Part shown: positions 18,162-26,966 of the stretch, piece by piece | Numbering within the stretch: position 1 is the first letter of the stretch | How the letters are laid out: the number at the start of each line of letters is the position of its first letter | Origin: Bacteroidota bacterium | GTDB lineage: Bacteria > Bacteroidota > Bacteroidia > Chitinophagales > LD1 | Length of the DNA: 64,000 nucleotides | Direction: 5' to 3' | Assembly (NCBI GenBank): GCA_016715625.1 | Contig: JADJZU010000003.1 | Span: 62,001-126,000 of the forward strand | Program-made: the position numbers and the translations under genes | The notes under the pieces: generated by a model | What the model was told of the DNA's origin: nothing | What the model saw: the letters and a program-made list of their open reading frames with translations, nothing else | Databases searched by the model: none

Positions 18162-19439
18162 CTAAACTTTATCTTTCTTAAAAGGTCGAATGATGAGCCG
18201 AATGTTGCGATCATAGTTGATGTAGTTCCATAGCCAGTTGATAAATACCACTATCTTGTTTCTGAATCCAACCAGCAGCATCAGGTGTAGTGCCATCCAG
18301 GCAAACCAACCTAAAAATCCACCAAATTTTAGTTTTCCGGCTTCAACTACAGCTTTATTACGACCCACGGTAGCCATCACTCCCTTGTCTTGATAAACGA
18401 ATTTCACGAGTTCTTTGTGATGTTGAACACGAACAATGTTTACGGCTAATAAAGATGCCTGTTGTATGGCTACGGGTGCTACCTGTGGGTGTCCATTTTC
18501 AAAATTTGGTTGAGGCATCATCGCTACATCTCCAATAGCATATATGTTTCTTGTTGATGCTACCTTATTATATTCATCTACCACTATTCGACCACGAGGA
18601 GTAATGCAATCAGGTGGTAAACCGGCAATCGGCACCCCTCGTATTCCGGCTGCCCATATCAGGTTAGATGTTTGTAGTATTTTTCCATCCCGGATTTGCA
18701 TTTGTTTACCATCAAACTTAGCCACACCGGTTTTTAACCATAACTCACAGCCTAAATCTTCCAGATATTTCTTAGCCTTCTGCTGGTTTATCTCGCTCAT
18801 AGCTCCTAGTAATTCAGCACTGTTTTCTACTAGTATGACACGCATTTTTCGCAAATCAAGTTCCGGATAATCGTTAGGTAACACATGTTTCTTCAACTCA
18901 CATAGCGCACCGGCCAGCTCCACTCCTGTTGGGCCCCCTCCCACAACCACAAATGTCATTAAAGCCTCCTGCTGCTTGATATCAGAAGTCAATAACGCTT
19001 CCTCTAAATTTTGAAGTATCCTGCTGCGCAGATCAAGTGCCTCTGTTACACTCTTCATAGGCATTGCGTTGCTTTCAAAATCCGCATTACCAAAAAAATT
19101 AGTTGTGCTCCCTGTGGCCACCACGAGGAAATCATATTGCAAGGAGCCAATGCTTGTTTCAACGACACTATTCGCCTCATTAACTCCGGTTACTTCGCAC
19201 CACCTGAAATGGAAGTTTTTTTGATTCTTAAATATTTTACGAATAGGATAAGCGATACTATCCGCCTCTAAACCTGCAGTGGCTACCTGATATAAAAGAG
19301 GTTGAAAGGTGTTATAATTGTTCTTGTCCAGCATGACGACCTGCACGTTTGCATTGCGAAGACCGGATGCCAACTGTAACCCGCCAAATCCACATCCAAC
19401 TATTACTACACGAGGGACTTTCACTTCAGGTATATTCAT
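18162..19439 (-). CDS. ndh: Type II NADH:quinone oxidoreductase
   Basis: Peripheral membrane flavoprotein that passes electrons from NADH to quinone without proton pumping. The 425-residue protein has an FAD-binding Rossmann motif VGCGFGGLQLA near residue 15 and a second dinucleotide motif VVGGGPTGVELAG near residue 165 for NADH. IYAIGDVA is the third FAD contact, and VAPVAIQQA is the quinone-site AQxAxQ-like region. A hydrophobic C-terminal stretch (GWFAWMALHLMLLVGF) provides membrane attachment. It is convergent with the sigma-54 regulator (12 bp gap) and separated from the gene upstream by a terminator, so it is probably monocistronic. Confidence 0.94.
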   Translation of the reverse strand: MNIPEVKVPRVVIVGCGFGGLQLASGLRNANVQVVMLDKNNYNTFQPLLYQVATAGLEADSIAYPIRKIFKNQKNFHFRWCEVTGVNEANSVVETSIGSLQYDFLVVATGSTTNFFGNADFESNAMPMKSVTEALDLRSRILQNLEEALLTSDIKQQEALMTFVVVGGGPTGVELAGALCELKKHVLPNDYPELDLRKMRVILVENSAELLGAMSEINQQKAKKYLEDLGCELWLKTGVAKFDGKQMQIRDGKILQTSNLIWAAGIRGVPIAGLPPDCITPRGRIVVDEYNKVASTRNIYAIGDVAMMPQPNFENGHPQVAPVAIQQASLLAVNIVRVQHHKELVKFVYQDKGVMATVGRNKAVVEAGKLKFGGFLGWFAWMALHLMLLVGFRNKIVVFINWLWNYINYDRNIRLIIRPFKKDKV

Positions 19440-19491
19440 GATGCAGGTTTGATATGTTGTAAGGTTACTGAATAGTTGTGGGGCATGTCAT

Positions 19492-19526
19492 AAAAAAAGC
19501 CCGCCTTATAGTTTGTAGTGCGGGCT
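19492..19526 (-). terminator. Rho-independent terminator after the DUF3276 gene
   Basis: Read on the minus strand, AGCCCGC and GCGGGCT form a stem followed by seven T. It lies 26 bases beyond the stop of the gene at 19552 and upstream of ndh. Confidence 0.8.
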
Positions 19527-19551
19527 GATTTGATATTTCACTATACATTAA

Positions 19552-19833
19552 TTAAAAGGAGAGATCTTCATCTGTCTCTTTTCCCGGTTCGCGCTCGCGC
19601 ACATAATCTTCCAGCGGACCAATCTGCCCTTTAATCAACTCCAGTGCATCAAAAATCTTTTTGAAGTCTTCCTGGAATATAAGAACACTGTGGCGAATAA
19701 ACTGACCATCATTTTTTCGGCTCTCTGTAATTTTCAATATTTTACTACCTCTCTGGTCTTCCTTCAAATCCAGAAAATAGGTTCTTTTACCTGCGGACAC
19801 TTTCTCTGTGTGTAGAACTTTGTCTTCTTGCAT
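19552..19833 (-). CDS. DUF3276 / PUR-alpha-like nucleic-acid-binding protein
   Basis: A short 93-residue protein containing the core KVSAGKRTYFLDLKEDQRGSK and LKITESRKNDGQF. This matches the DUF3276 family of Bacteroidota, which is related to the PUR-alpha fold and to the Borrelia regulator BpuR that binds single-stranded DNA and RNA. The acidic C-terminal tail (REREPGKETDEDLSF) is typical of small nucleic-acid-binding proteins. The function in this organism is unknown; a role in RNA binding or transcript regulation is an inference. It is divergent from purT with about 50 bp between them. Confidence 0.85.
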   Translation of the reverse strand: MQEDKVLHTEKVSAGKRTYFLDLKEDQRGSKILKITESRKNDGQFIRHSVLIFQEDFKKIFDALELIKGQIGPLEDYVREREPGKETDEDLSF

Positions 19834-19882
19834 TGCATTTCTATTTTGCGACCAAAGTAAAACTTTCTTGAAGTAGAAAAAA

Positions 19883-21067
19883 ATGAGAACACAAAAGAAA
19901 ATAATGCTGCTTGGCAGTGGTGAACTCGGAAAAGAGTTTGTGATTGCCGCTAAAAGATTGGGGCAGTTTGTAATTGCCGTTGACTCCTATGCAAATGCAC
20001 CGGCACAGCAGGTAGCTGATGGCTGCGAGGTTATAAACATGCTGGACGGGCATGCACTGGATGCTATTGTGGCCACTCACCAGCCTGATATTATTGTGCC
20101 CGAAATAGAGGCGATACGAACCGAACGTTTTTATGACTATGAGAAACAAGGTATTCAGGTAGTACCGTCTGCCCGAGCAGCCAACTTTACCATGAACCGA
20201 AAAGCAATTCGCGATTTGGCGGCAAAGGAACTTGGGTTACGAACTGCTGCATACCGATATGCAAGTTCGCTGGAGGAGTTGAAAGAAGCAGTAAATGAAA
20301 TCGGTATGCCCTGTGTGGTAAAACCACTCATGAGTTCGAGCGGGAAAGGACAATCCACCATTAAGTCGGAGGAGGATGTAGAAAATGCCTGGAATTATTC
20401 GCAAGCCGGAAAGCGAGGCGACATCGCAGAAGTAATTGTGGAGGCTTTTGTAAAGTTTCATACCGAAATTACTTTGCTTACTGTGACTCAAAAAAATGGG
20501 CCAACTCTTTTTTGCCCGCCTATTGGCCACCGTCAGGAACGGGGTGACTATCAGGAGAGCTGGCAACCTTGCGCCATGAGTCCGGAGCATTTGGAAGAGG
20601 CTCAAAACATTGCTGGCAAAGTAACTCAAGCCTTGGGCGGTGCCGGATTGTGGGGTGTTGAATTTTTTCTGGCTGATGAGGGAGTTTACTTTTCTGAACT
20701 TTCCCCACGTCCTCACGATACCGGCATGGTAACATTGGCCGGCACTCAAAATCTTTCTGAGTTTGAATTACATGCCCGGGCTGTTTTAGGATTACCGATA
20801 CCATGCATTGAGTTGCACAAGATTGGTGCAAGTGCGGTGGTATTGGCCACCGAAGAAAGCTCCATCAATCAAACTATCCAATACGATGGTGTAGAACTGG
20901 CCTTACAAGATGCTAATACTGATGTGCGCATTTTTGGGAAGCCAACGACCCGCCCTTATAGGCGAATGGCAGTTGCGCTAGCTTATGATCATATAGGAGG
21001 GAATGTAACCGCAGTAAAGGAAATGGCCATCAGTAACGCAAAAAAAATCGCAATCAGCATCCAATAA
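19883..21067 (+). CDS. purT: Formate-dependent phosphoribosylglycinamide formyltransferase
   Basis: ATP-grasp enzyme that makes formyl-GAR from GAR, formate and ATP, the folate-independent version of purine synthesis step three. At 394 residues it has the usual family length. The N-terminal motif LLGSGELGKEFVIAAKRLGQ and acidic VPEIEAI lead into the ATP-grasp domain with VVKPLMSSSGKGQS. Metal- and phosphate-binding motifs include GVEFFL, ELSPRPHDTGMVT and LSEFELHARAVLGLP. It clearly differs from PurK at the ELSPRPHDTG motif. It is transcribed with a short secreted protein 12 bp downstream. Confidence 0.96.
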   Translation: MRTQKKIMLLGSGELGKEFVIAAKRLGQFVIAVDSYANAPAQQVADGCEVINMLDGHALDAIVATHQPDIIVPEIEAIRTERFYDYEKQGIQVVPSARAANFTMNRKAIRDLAAKELGLRTAAYRYASSLEELKEAVNEIGMPCVVKPLMSSSGKGQSTIKSEEDVENAWNYSQAGKRGDIAEVIVEAFVKFHTEITLLTVTQKNGPTLFCPPIGHRQERGDYQESWQPCAMSPEHLEEAQNIAGKVTQALGGAGLWGVEFFLADEGVYFSELSPRPHDTGMVTLAGTQNLSEFELHARAVLGLPIPCIELHKIGASAVVLATEESSINQTIQYDGVELALQDANTDVRIFGKPTTRPYRRMAVALAYDHIGGNVTAVKEMAISNAKKIAISIQ

Positions 21068-21079
21068 AACCATACAATT

Positions 21080-21664
21080 TTGAAGTCGCTACTCATTTTT
21101 CCTTTACTTGTCTTAGTACACCTGTTAACCGCACAAAGCCAACGGATGGTTTACGATGTTGTGCTATTCGGAAAGAAAATTGGGTCTACGGTAGTCGAAA
21201 AAACAACAGATCCAAACGGTGACATCCACTATAAGTTAAACAGTTCATCAGAGGCTAATGTATTGTTTACCAAAAAGACATCCTCTATGAATTTGACGGC
21301 CACTTACTCCGACAACAAACTGAAATCTTCCTATGTAAAAAACATGAAAGACGGAGTGACAGAGATTGTGACGGTAGCATATAAGGAAACAAAATACATT
21401 ATCACTAAAGGCAGCGAAACATTTCAGTATACCAAGCCCATTGACTTCTCCAGCGTGTTACTCTATTTCATCGAACCCAAAACGAGGAGCAGCATATTTT
21501 CAGAGAGGCTCGGGGAATTTTGCCGGTTTGTAAAAACGGCTGAAGGCAGATACGAGTGCAAACTTGGAAACGGGGTGAACAATATATACAATTACGAAAA
21601 CGGGATTTTGACAGAACTGGAAATGAGTAAAGGAGCCAGTGTATTTTTAAAGCTGGTCAGGTAG
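21080..21664 (+). CDS. Secreted DUF6134-like protein
   Basis: A 194-residue exported protein with a signal peptide (KSLLIFPLLVLVHLLTAQSQ) and a TTG start codon at 21080. The mature part (MVYDVVLFGKKIGSTVVEK, YKLNSSSEANVLFTKK and a C-terminal NIYNYENGILTELEMSKG) is rich in beta strands and resembles DUF6134-type proteins of Bacteroidota, whose function is unknown. No catalytic residues stand out. It follows purT by 12 bp and ends 4 bp before a convergent gene. Confidence 0.75.
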   Translation: MKSLLIFPLLVLVHLLTAQSQRMVYDVVLFGKKIGSTVVEKTTDPNGDIHYKLNSSSEANVLFTKKTSSMNLTATYSDNKLKSSYVKNMKDGVTEIVTVAYKETKYIITKGSETFQYTKPIDFSSVLLYFIEPKTRSSIFSERLGEFCRFVKTAEGRYECKLGNGVNNIYNYENGILTELEMSKGASVFLKLVR

Positions 21665-21668
21665 AAAT

Positions 21669-22268
21669 TTACTTGCGCTTCTTCAATTCATCGCGAATGC
21701 GTGCAGCCAACTCGTAGTCCTCGTCATCCAAAGCAGCCTTTAAATGCACATTCAACTCTGCCGGAGTCATCTCTGTGTAATTGGAAATCAAATCAGACGG
21801 TGCTGTTAATTCCGCTATTTTACTTTCTTCCTCAGCAGTTACTGCTTCCTCCTCGTTAGGATCTGCCTCCACTCCTGCTTCCTGTAAAATACTTTCTTCT
21901 ACATAAATCGGGCAATCAAATCGAACCGCTAATGCTAACGCATCACTGGTTCTTGAATCTATTTCGTAATAACCTTCTTCGCGTTTACATACCAGGTTAC
22001 AATAAAAAACACCATCCTGCAATTTACTTATGTAGATGTATTCCAACTGCACTTCAAATGTATCGCACAGCGTTTTCATGAGGTCGTGTGTAAGTGGACG
22101 AGACGGCTTCATATTGTCCAGTGCTACGGCTATTGCTTGTGCCTCAAAACCACCGATTACAATTGGCAACCTGCGAGTGCCGCCAATTTCGCCCAGAACC
22201 ACTGCAAAAGAGTGTGACTGGGTGACGCTATGCGACAATGCAATAATCTCCAACTCTATCTTTTTCAT
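21669..22268 (-). CDS. Bifunctional nuclease (BFN/DUF151) family protein with UVR motif
   Basis: The N-terminal 130 residues match the BFN/DUF151 family: LPIVIGGFEAQAIAVALDN, RPLTHDLMKTLCD and EIDSRTSDALALAVRF. Related proteins have reported DNase/RNase activity in plants and stress roles in bacteria. After an acidic linker (EEEAVTAEEESKIAE) there is a C-terminal UVR-type helix pair, LKAALDDEDYELAARIRDEL, as in UvrB/UvrC interaction motifs. This BFN-UVR arrangement is common in Bacteroidota. Its substrate here is unknown. It is 199 residues long and a single gene on the minus strand. Confidence 0.88.
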   Translation of the reverse strand: MKKIELEIIALSHSVTQSHSFAVVLGEIGGTRRLPIVIGGFEAQAIAVALDNMKPSRPLTHDLMKTLCDTFEVQLEYIYISKLQDGVFYCNLVCKREEGYYEIDSRTSDALALAVRFDCPIYVEESILQEAGVEADPNEEEAVTAEEESKIAELTAPSDLISNYTEMTPAELNVHLKAALDDEDYELAARIRDELKKRK

Positions 22269-22487
22269 ACCATTTATAGAAGCGCGAAAAGTAAAGTGAA
22301 TTTTGAGAAATAAAAACTAGCGCTGATAACGATTCAAGTATGGCAGTAAAACATAATTCATACATGACTTGAGTATACGCATCGTAATGTCATTCCGTCA
22401 AATAACTTTTGTTTGATATCACGGCTGTAAATATTTATCCCAAAAAATTATTTTGGACACGCAATTTGCAACCTAAAAAAATAAAGC

Positions 22488-25400
22488 ATGAAACTCGTAT
22501 CGTATTTCTACATGATATTACTTGTGTTCATCTCTTGGATTACTACGTATGCTCAAGACGTAACCTTAGCGGGTCCGGCACCTTGTAATGGCACGGCTGT
22601 ATCGGGCTCTTGGACAGTTCCTTGCGGAGTTACGTCCATAACGGTAGTGGTTCATGGTGGCGGTGGTGGCGGTGGCGGTGGCGGTGGTGGTAGCAATGGT
22701 GGTTTTTTTAATACTCGTGGTGGTGGTGGCGCAGGAGGTGGTGGTTATACTACCACAACAATAACAGTCGTTCCCGGTTCATCTTTTTCATACACGATAG
22801 GTGCGGGCGGATGTGGAGGTAGCAATGGCTCAGATGGTTCCAGCGGAGGAAATGGTACCAATGGCGGTGGTAGTACATTTACAGGTACTGCATTTGGCGG
22901 CACCCCGGTAAATCTTGTTGCGAACGGTGGATCAAGAGGGACGGGTGGTTCCGGAACCGCTGGTGCAACAGGGAATGGTGGTGCTGGTGGTACAGCCAGT
23001 GGAGGAACTACGAATACGAATGGTGCGGGAGGTGTGAATGGCAGTGGAGGAAATGGTGGCGCTGGTGGTGCTGGTGGTGGTCCAACGGGTGGAGCCGGTG
23101 GTGCAACAACAAATGCACCGGGTGCAGTTTACGGTGGTGGAGGTGCCGGAGGAGGAGATTCGCAAGGTGGACGTGGCGCTGCCGGTGGTATTTTAATAAC
23201 CTATAATACACCTGTTACTCTGCCAGCTACACCAACTGTTACAACTACTCCCCCGACATGCTTAACCCCTGGGACTAGCACTATCACTAACTACAATGCC
23301 GCATACACTTACACCTTTACGCCTGTCGGACCGAGTGCCGGTGCAGGTGGTTTAATTAGCAGTATGACAACAGGAACGAGCTATACAGTAGTGGCAAATG
23401 ATGGAAGTTGCGCATCTCCGTCCAGCGCTTCATTTAGCAATGCGCCAGCCACCACTCCCCCTGCTACCCCAACGATTACAAGCACTGCCCCTAGTTGCAG
23501 TGCCGATGGCAGCAGCACCATCAGCAATTACAATGGGGCACTTAGTTATATTTTTACGCCCGCTGGGCCTAGCGCTGGTGTCGGTGGCACTATTTCCGGT
23601 ATGACCCTGGGCTCAAGCTACACTCTAGAAGCCAGCGATGGCTCTTGCACCTCCTCTGCCAGTGCCTCTTTCAGCAATGCCGCTCAACTGCCATCGCCTG
23701 CGGTGCCAACTATTTCTTCTACACCACCCACTTGTTTAAGCGATGGCGCAAGCACTATCAGCAACTACAGTGTCGCGAATACTTACACGTTTACGCCAGC
23801 AGGACCTACTGCCGGTGTAGGAGGAACGATAAGTGGTATGGTAACAGGAACGAGTTATACAGTAACTGCTAACGATGGAACTTGTCCATCTTTACCAAGT
23901 ATTTCGTTTAGCAATGCAGCAGCTACTACCCCACCTGCTACTCCAACTATCACCACCACTGCACCCAGTTGCAGTGCCGATGGAAGCAGCATCGTCAGTA
24001 ACTATAATGCTGCACTTACTTACATTTTTACACCAGCAGGCCCTACTGCCGGTATAGGTGGAACTATTACGGGAATGACCATTGGAATAAGCTACACGTT
24101 AGAAGCTAGCGATGGGACTTGCACCTCCTCTGCCAGTGCCTCTTTCAGCAATGTCGCTCAGCTGCCATCGCCTGCGGTGCCAACTATTTCTTCTACAGCA
24201 CCCACCTGTTTAAATGACGGAACCAGCACAATCAGTAATTACAACGTAGCCAATACTTACACCTTTTCGCCTGCCGGACCAACTGCCGGTGCGGGGGGCT
24301 CTATTAGTGGCATGGTAACCGGAACCAGTTACACTATTATTGCTGACAATGGCACTTGCGCCTCTTTACCAAGTCCTTCGTTTAGTAATGCAGCAGCTAC
24401 TACTCCACCTGCTACTCCTGCTATCACAACCACTCCACCCAATTGTAGTGCGGGTGGAAGCAGCGCTATCAGCAATTACAATGCTGCACTTACTTACATT
24501 TTTACACCCGCGGGCCCTACCGCTGGTGCAGGAGGAACTATTACGGGAATGACCATTGGAATTAGCTACACGGTGGAAGCTAGCGATGGCACTTGCACTT
24601 CATCGGCTAGTGCTGCATTCAGTAATGGATCCCAACTAGCAACTCCAGTAGCAACCATTAGTGGTCCATTAAGCTATTGCGTAGGGGGAAATACAACTTT
24701 AACTGCTGCAGGCGGCATTAGTTATCTTTGGACCGATGGTGGTGGCAATAACATTGGGAATAGTTCAGTAGTTACGGTAACACAAGGCTCATACGATGTG
24801 ATAGTTACCGATGCCAATAATTGTACGGCCACAGCAAGTGCCACAGTTACTGAATTACTGAACCTTACTGTAAATATTTCTGGTTCCTTAACCTATTGCC
24901 CTGGCGCTAACACTACACTCATAGCAACAGGTGGTACAAGTTACGTATGGAGTAATGGAGTTAATTCATCCAGCGCGACCGTTACGCAAGGAAATTATTC
25001 GGTAACAGCCAGCGATGCTGGCTGCACCGGAAGTGCTTCAGCGGTTGTTACAGAATACACTGTTGCACCTTTTAGCCTTGGCAACGACATAATAGTGTGT
25101 GAAGATTCTTCCATCGTTTTAGAAGCAGGCAACAATTACAATTCGTATGCATGGAGCGGTGGAGCATCTACACAAACATTCTCACCAATAAGTTCAGGAG
25201 CATATTCTGTTACTGTTACAGACGCAAATGGATGCTCCTCTTCCAGTTCGATATCTGTTGTTTTTCGCCCCCTGCCATCTGTAGATTTGGGAGCTGACCA
25301 AACTGTGCCCATTGGAAGCAGTGTAGCACTCAGTGCATCAATCAATCCAACTCCGGGAAGTACAGCTACGTATGCATGGCAATCGACCGGTTCGCTTAGT

Positions 25401-25793
25401 TGCGCGAACTGTGCCAATGCCTCCATTCAGATAAATGATACCACATCCATTACGCTTTTGTATGCAGATGAGTTCGGTTGTAAAGGACAGGATAATCTCA
25501 TTATTCAAATCTTACCAACCGAACCTATATACGTTCCCACAGCATTTTCACCTAATAACGATGGAGTAAATGATGTATTTCGCGTTAGAGGAACAGGCTT
25601 AGCTAAATTTTACATGGGCATCTATAACCGATGGGGTGAACTGGTGTTTGAAACAAACGATTTTAATCAGTCTTGGAATGGGATATACAAATCAGTGGAA
25701 CAACCCATTGGTGTGTATGTGTATACAATCAATGCTGTGTCTGCTGATTCCCGAACTTATACCTACAAAGGAAACGTGACGCTAATTCGGTAA
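22488..25793 (+). CDS. Large repetitive secreted protein with type B T9SS sorting domain
   Basis: A 1101-residue surface or secreted protein. Signal peptide at residues 1-23 (ending TYAQ). Residues about 55-240 are extremely glycine-rich and resemble bacterial glycine-rich domains, beginning PCGVTSITVVVHGGGG. Residues about 244-720 hold six repeats of about 79 residues, alternating between two subtypes. Then come immunoglobulin/PKD-like segments with Cys and YxWxxG strands (SYLWTDGG, SYVWSNGV, SYAWSGG). The C-terminus, VPTAFSPNNDGVND through YNRWGELVFE to TYKGNVTLIR, is the gliding-motility CHU_C domain used as a type B signal by the type IX secretion system. Probably an adhesin or matrix protein. 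It stands alone, with 219 bp upstream. Confidence 0.93.
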   Translation: MKLVSYFYMILLVFISWITTYAQDVTLAGPAPCNGTAVSGSWTVPCGVTSITVVVHGGGGGGGGGGGGSNGGFFNTRGGGGAGGGGYTTTTITVVPGSSFSYTIGAGGCGGSNGSDGSSGGNGTNGGGSTFTGTAFGGTPVNLVANGGSRGTGGSGTAGATGNGGAGGTASGGTTNTNGAGGVNGSGGNGGAGGAGGGPTGGAGGATTNAPGAVYGGGGAGGGDSQGGRGAAGGILITYNTPVTLPATPTVTTTPPTCLTPGTSTITNYNAAYTYTFTPVGPSAGAGGLISSMTTGTSYTVVANDGSCASPSSASFSNAPATTPPATPTITSTAPSCSADGSSTISNYNGALSYIFTPAGPSAGVGGTISGMTLGSSYTLEASDGSCTSSASASFSNAAQLPSPAVPTISSTPPTCLSDGASTISNYSVANTYTFTPAGPTAGVGGTISGMVTGTSYTVTANDGTCPSLPSISFSNAAATTPPATPTITTTAPSCSADGSSIVSNYNAALTYIFTPAGPTAGIGGTITGMTIGISYTLEASDGTCTSSASASFSNVAQLPSPAVPTISSTAPTCLNDGTSTISNYNVANTYTFSPAGPTAGAGGSISGMVTGTSYTIIADNGTCASLPSPSFSNAAATTPPATPAITTTPPNCSAGGSSAISNYNAALTYIFTPAGPTAGAGGTITGMTIGISYTVEASDGTCTSSASAAFSNGSQLATPVATISGPLSYCVGGNTTLTAAGGISYLWTDGGGNNIGNSSVVTVTQGSYDVIVTDANNCTATASATVTELLNLTVNISGSLTYCPGANTTLIATGGTSYVWSNGVNSSSATVTQGNYSVTASDAGCTGSASAVVTEYTVAPFSLGNDIIVCEDSSIVLEAGNNYNSYAWSGGASTQTFSPISSGAYSVTVTDANGCSSSSSISVVFRPLPSVDLGADQTVPIGSSVALSASINPTPGSTATYAWQSTGSLSCANCANASIQINDTTSITLLYADEFGCKGQDNLIIQILPTEPIYVPTAFSPNNDGVNDVFRVRGTGLAKFYMGIYNRWGELVFETNDFNQSWNGIYKSVEQPIGVYVYTINAVSADSRTYTYKGNVTLIR
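22650..23200 (+). repeat. Glycine-rich low-complexity coding region
   Basis: GGT/GGC/GGA-dominated sequence encoding runs of Gly with Ala, Ser, Thr and Asn, inside the 22488 gene. It also creates spurious open frames on the opposite strand. Confidence 0.9.
23217..24645 (+). repeat. Six tandem protein repeats of about 237 bp in an A-B alternating pattern
   Basis: Each unit contains P-x-[IV]-[TS]-[TS]-[TS], a CxxxGxS segment, SNYN, a YxFxPAGPxAG strand, a G-M-x-x-G-x-SY-T strand and DGxCxSxxSxSFSN. Units 1, 3 and 5 end SFSNAxATT. Units 2, 4 and 6 have CSADGSS or similar, LEASDGxCTSSASA and end AQL or SQL. The true repeating block is therefore a pair of about 474 bp, present three times. Confidence 0.9.
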
Positions 25794-25928
25794 AAAATCA
25801 GTTCTCCCTTTTTTCTTTGATTCCATAATTGCATGCAAATAACTGTAACAATTTAACTGAGTTTAAAATCAGAAAGAGTAACCATATCAGGAAATTCAGG
25901 TAGATAATTGCCAATTAAAAAAAATACG

Positions 25929-26345
25929 ATGCATCCCATTGTCAAAAACATATTAGCGGTAGTTGCCGGACTCCTCATCGGTAGCACAATAAATATGAGC
26001 TTAATAATGGTAAGTGGTAACATTATTCCCCCACCGGCCGGTGCCGATATTACAACCGTTGAAGGCCTCAAAGCCAGTATACATCTGTTTACACCTATCA
26101 ACTTTCTATTCCCATTTTTGGCTCATGCGCTGGGCACTTTAGCTGGGTCTTTAGTGGCTGCTCGTTTTGCCGCTACAGGACGTTTAATAGCTGCACTGAC
26201 TGTAGGATTCTTTTTCTTAGCCGGTGGCTCAGCCAATGTTTTGATGTTGCCATCACCCCTTTGGTTTGTAATAACCGATTTAGGGCTGGCTTATTTGCCC
26301 ATGGCATACATCGGCTACAGATTAGGCGCACCAAAGGTTGCGTAA
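25929..26345 (+). CDS. Small hydrophobic membrane protein, unknown family
   Basis: A 138-residue protein with four predicted membrane segments (IVKNILAVVAGLLIGSTINM; INFLFPFLAHALGTLAGSLV; LIAALTVGFFFLAGGSANVL; a last hydrophobic stretch TDLGLAYLPMAYIGYRLG). Start chosen at the ATG 25929; the frame extends to a TTG at 25908, adding only seven residues. I recall similar short membrane proteins in Bacteroidota but no function. It precedes pyrR by 57 bp without obvious coupling. Confidence 0.7.
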   Translation: MHPIVKNILAVVAGLLIGSTINMSLIMVSGNIIPPPAGADITTVEGLKASIHLFTPINFLFPFLAHALGTLAGSLVAARFAATGRLIAALTVGFFFLAGGSANVLMLPSPLWFVITDLGLAYLPMAYIGYRLGAPKVA

Positions 26346-26402
26346 TCCGTAACCAACATGAGCAATTGCCATACTTGATTATATTCGCGCAATCAATCAA
26401 GC

Positions 26403-26951
26403 ATGCAGCCTCGCCTCATTCTAGACAGCAAGAAATTTCAACTCACCGTTACGAGGCTTTGTCATCAGTTAATAGAACAGCACAAGGATTTTCATAACAC
26501 TTGCATCATTGGTGTGCAACCGCGGGGAGTGCTCTTAGCCGAGCGCGTGGTAAAAACACTTGCACAGATTCTTAAAAAGAAGGATTTGGAATACGGCAAG
26601 TTAGACATCACTTTTTATAGAGATGACTTTCGCCTCAAGGGCAAGCCGATGATTGCAGATGAAACCAGCATCGCTTTTAGCCTGGAAGGAAAAAACATTG
26701 TGTTGATAGACGATGTGTTATATACCGGGCGCACCATCCGCAGCGCCCTAGATGCCATGCTAGACTACGGCCGACCGGCCGATGTAGAGTTATTGGTACT
26801 CATAGACCGAAGGTTACAGCGCCATCTTCCTATTCAAGCCAAGTATGCCGGTAAAATTATTGACTCCATAGCCGCTGAAAAAGTAAAGGTAGAGTGGAAA
26901 GAAACAGACGGACACGATAAAGTGTGGATAGTAGCCGACAAAAACGATTAA
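26403..26951 (+). CDS. pyrR: PyrR-type uracil phosphoribosyltransferase / pyrimidine regulator
   Basis: Type I phosphoribosyltransferase fold of 182 residues. The PRPP-binding loop is VLIDDVLYTGRTIRSAL (residues 100-116), the PyrR signature. IGVQPRGVLLAERV and LDITFYRDDF also match. In Bacillus PyrR is an attenuation regulator that binds pyr mRNA and also has uracil phosphoribosyltransferase activity; which role applies here is not visible, and I saw no attenuator hairpin ahead of it. It lies 15 bp upstream of pyrB, consistent with a pyrRB operon. Confidence 0.94.
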   Translation: MQPRLILDSKKFQLTVTRLCHQLIEQHKDFHNTCIIGVQPRGVLLAERVVKTLAQILKKKDLEYGKLDITFYRDDFRLKGKPMIADETSIAFSLEGKNIVLIDDVLYTGRTIRSALDAMLDYGRPADVELLVLIDRRLQRHLPIQAKYAGKIIDSIAAEKVKVEWKETDGHDKVWIVADKND

Positions 26952-26966
26952 ATCGAAATATAAAAT

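Noticed and set aside
22932..23211. Opposite-strand frames and tandem-looking sequence resembling a CRISPR or satellite array
   Set aside because: This is the complement of Gly codons in the glycine-rich head of the 22488 gene. There are no uniform spacers and units are in coding frame.
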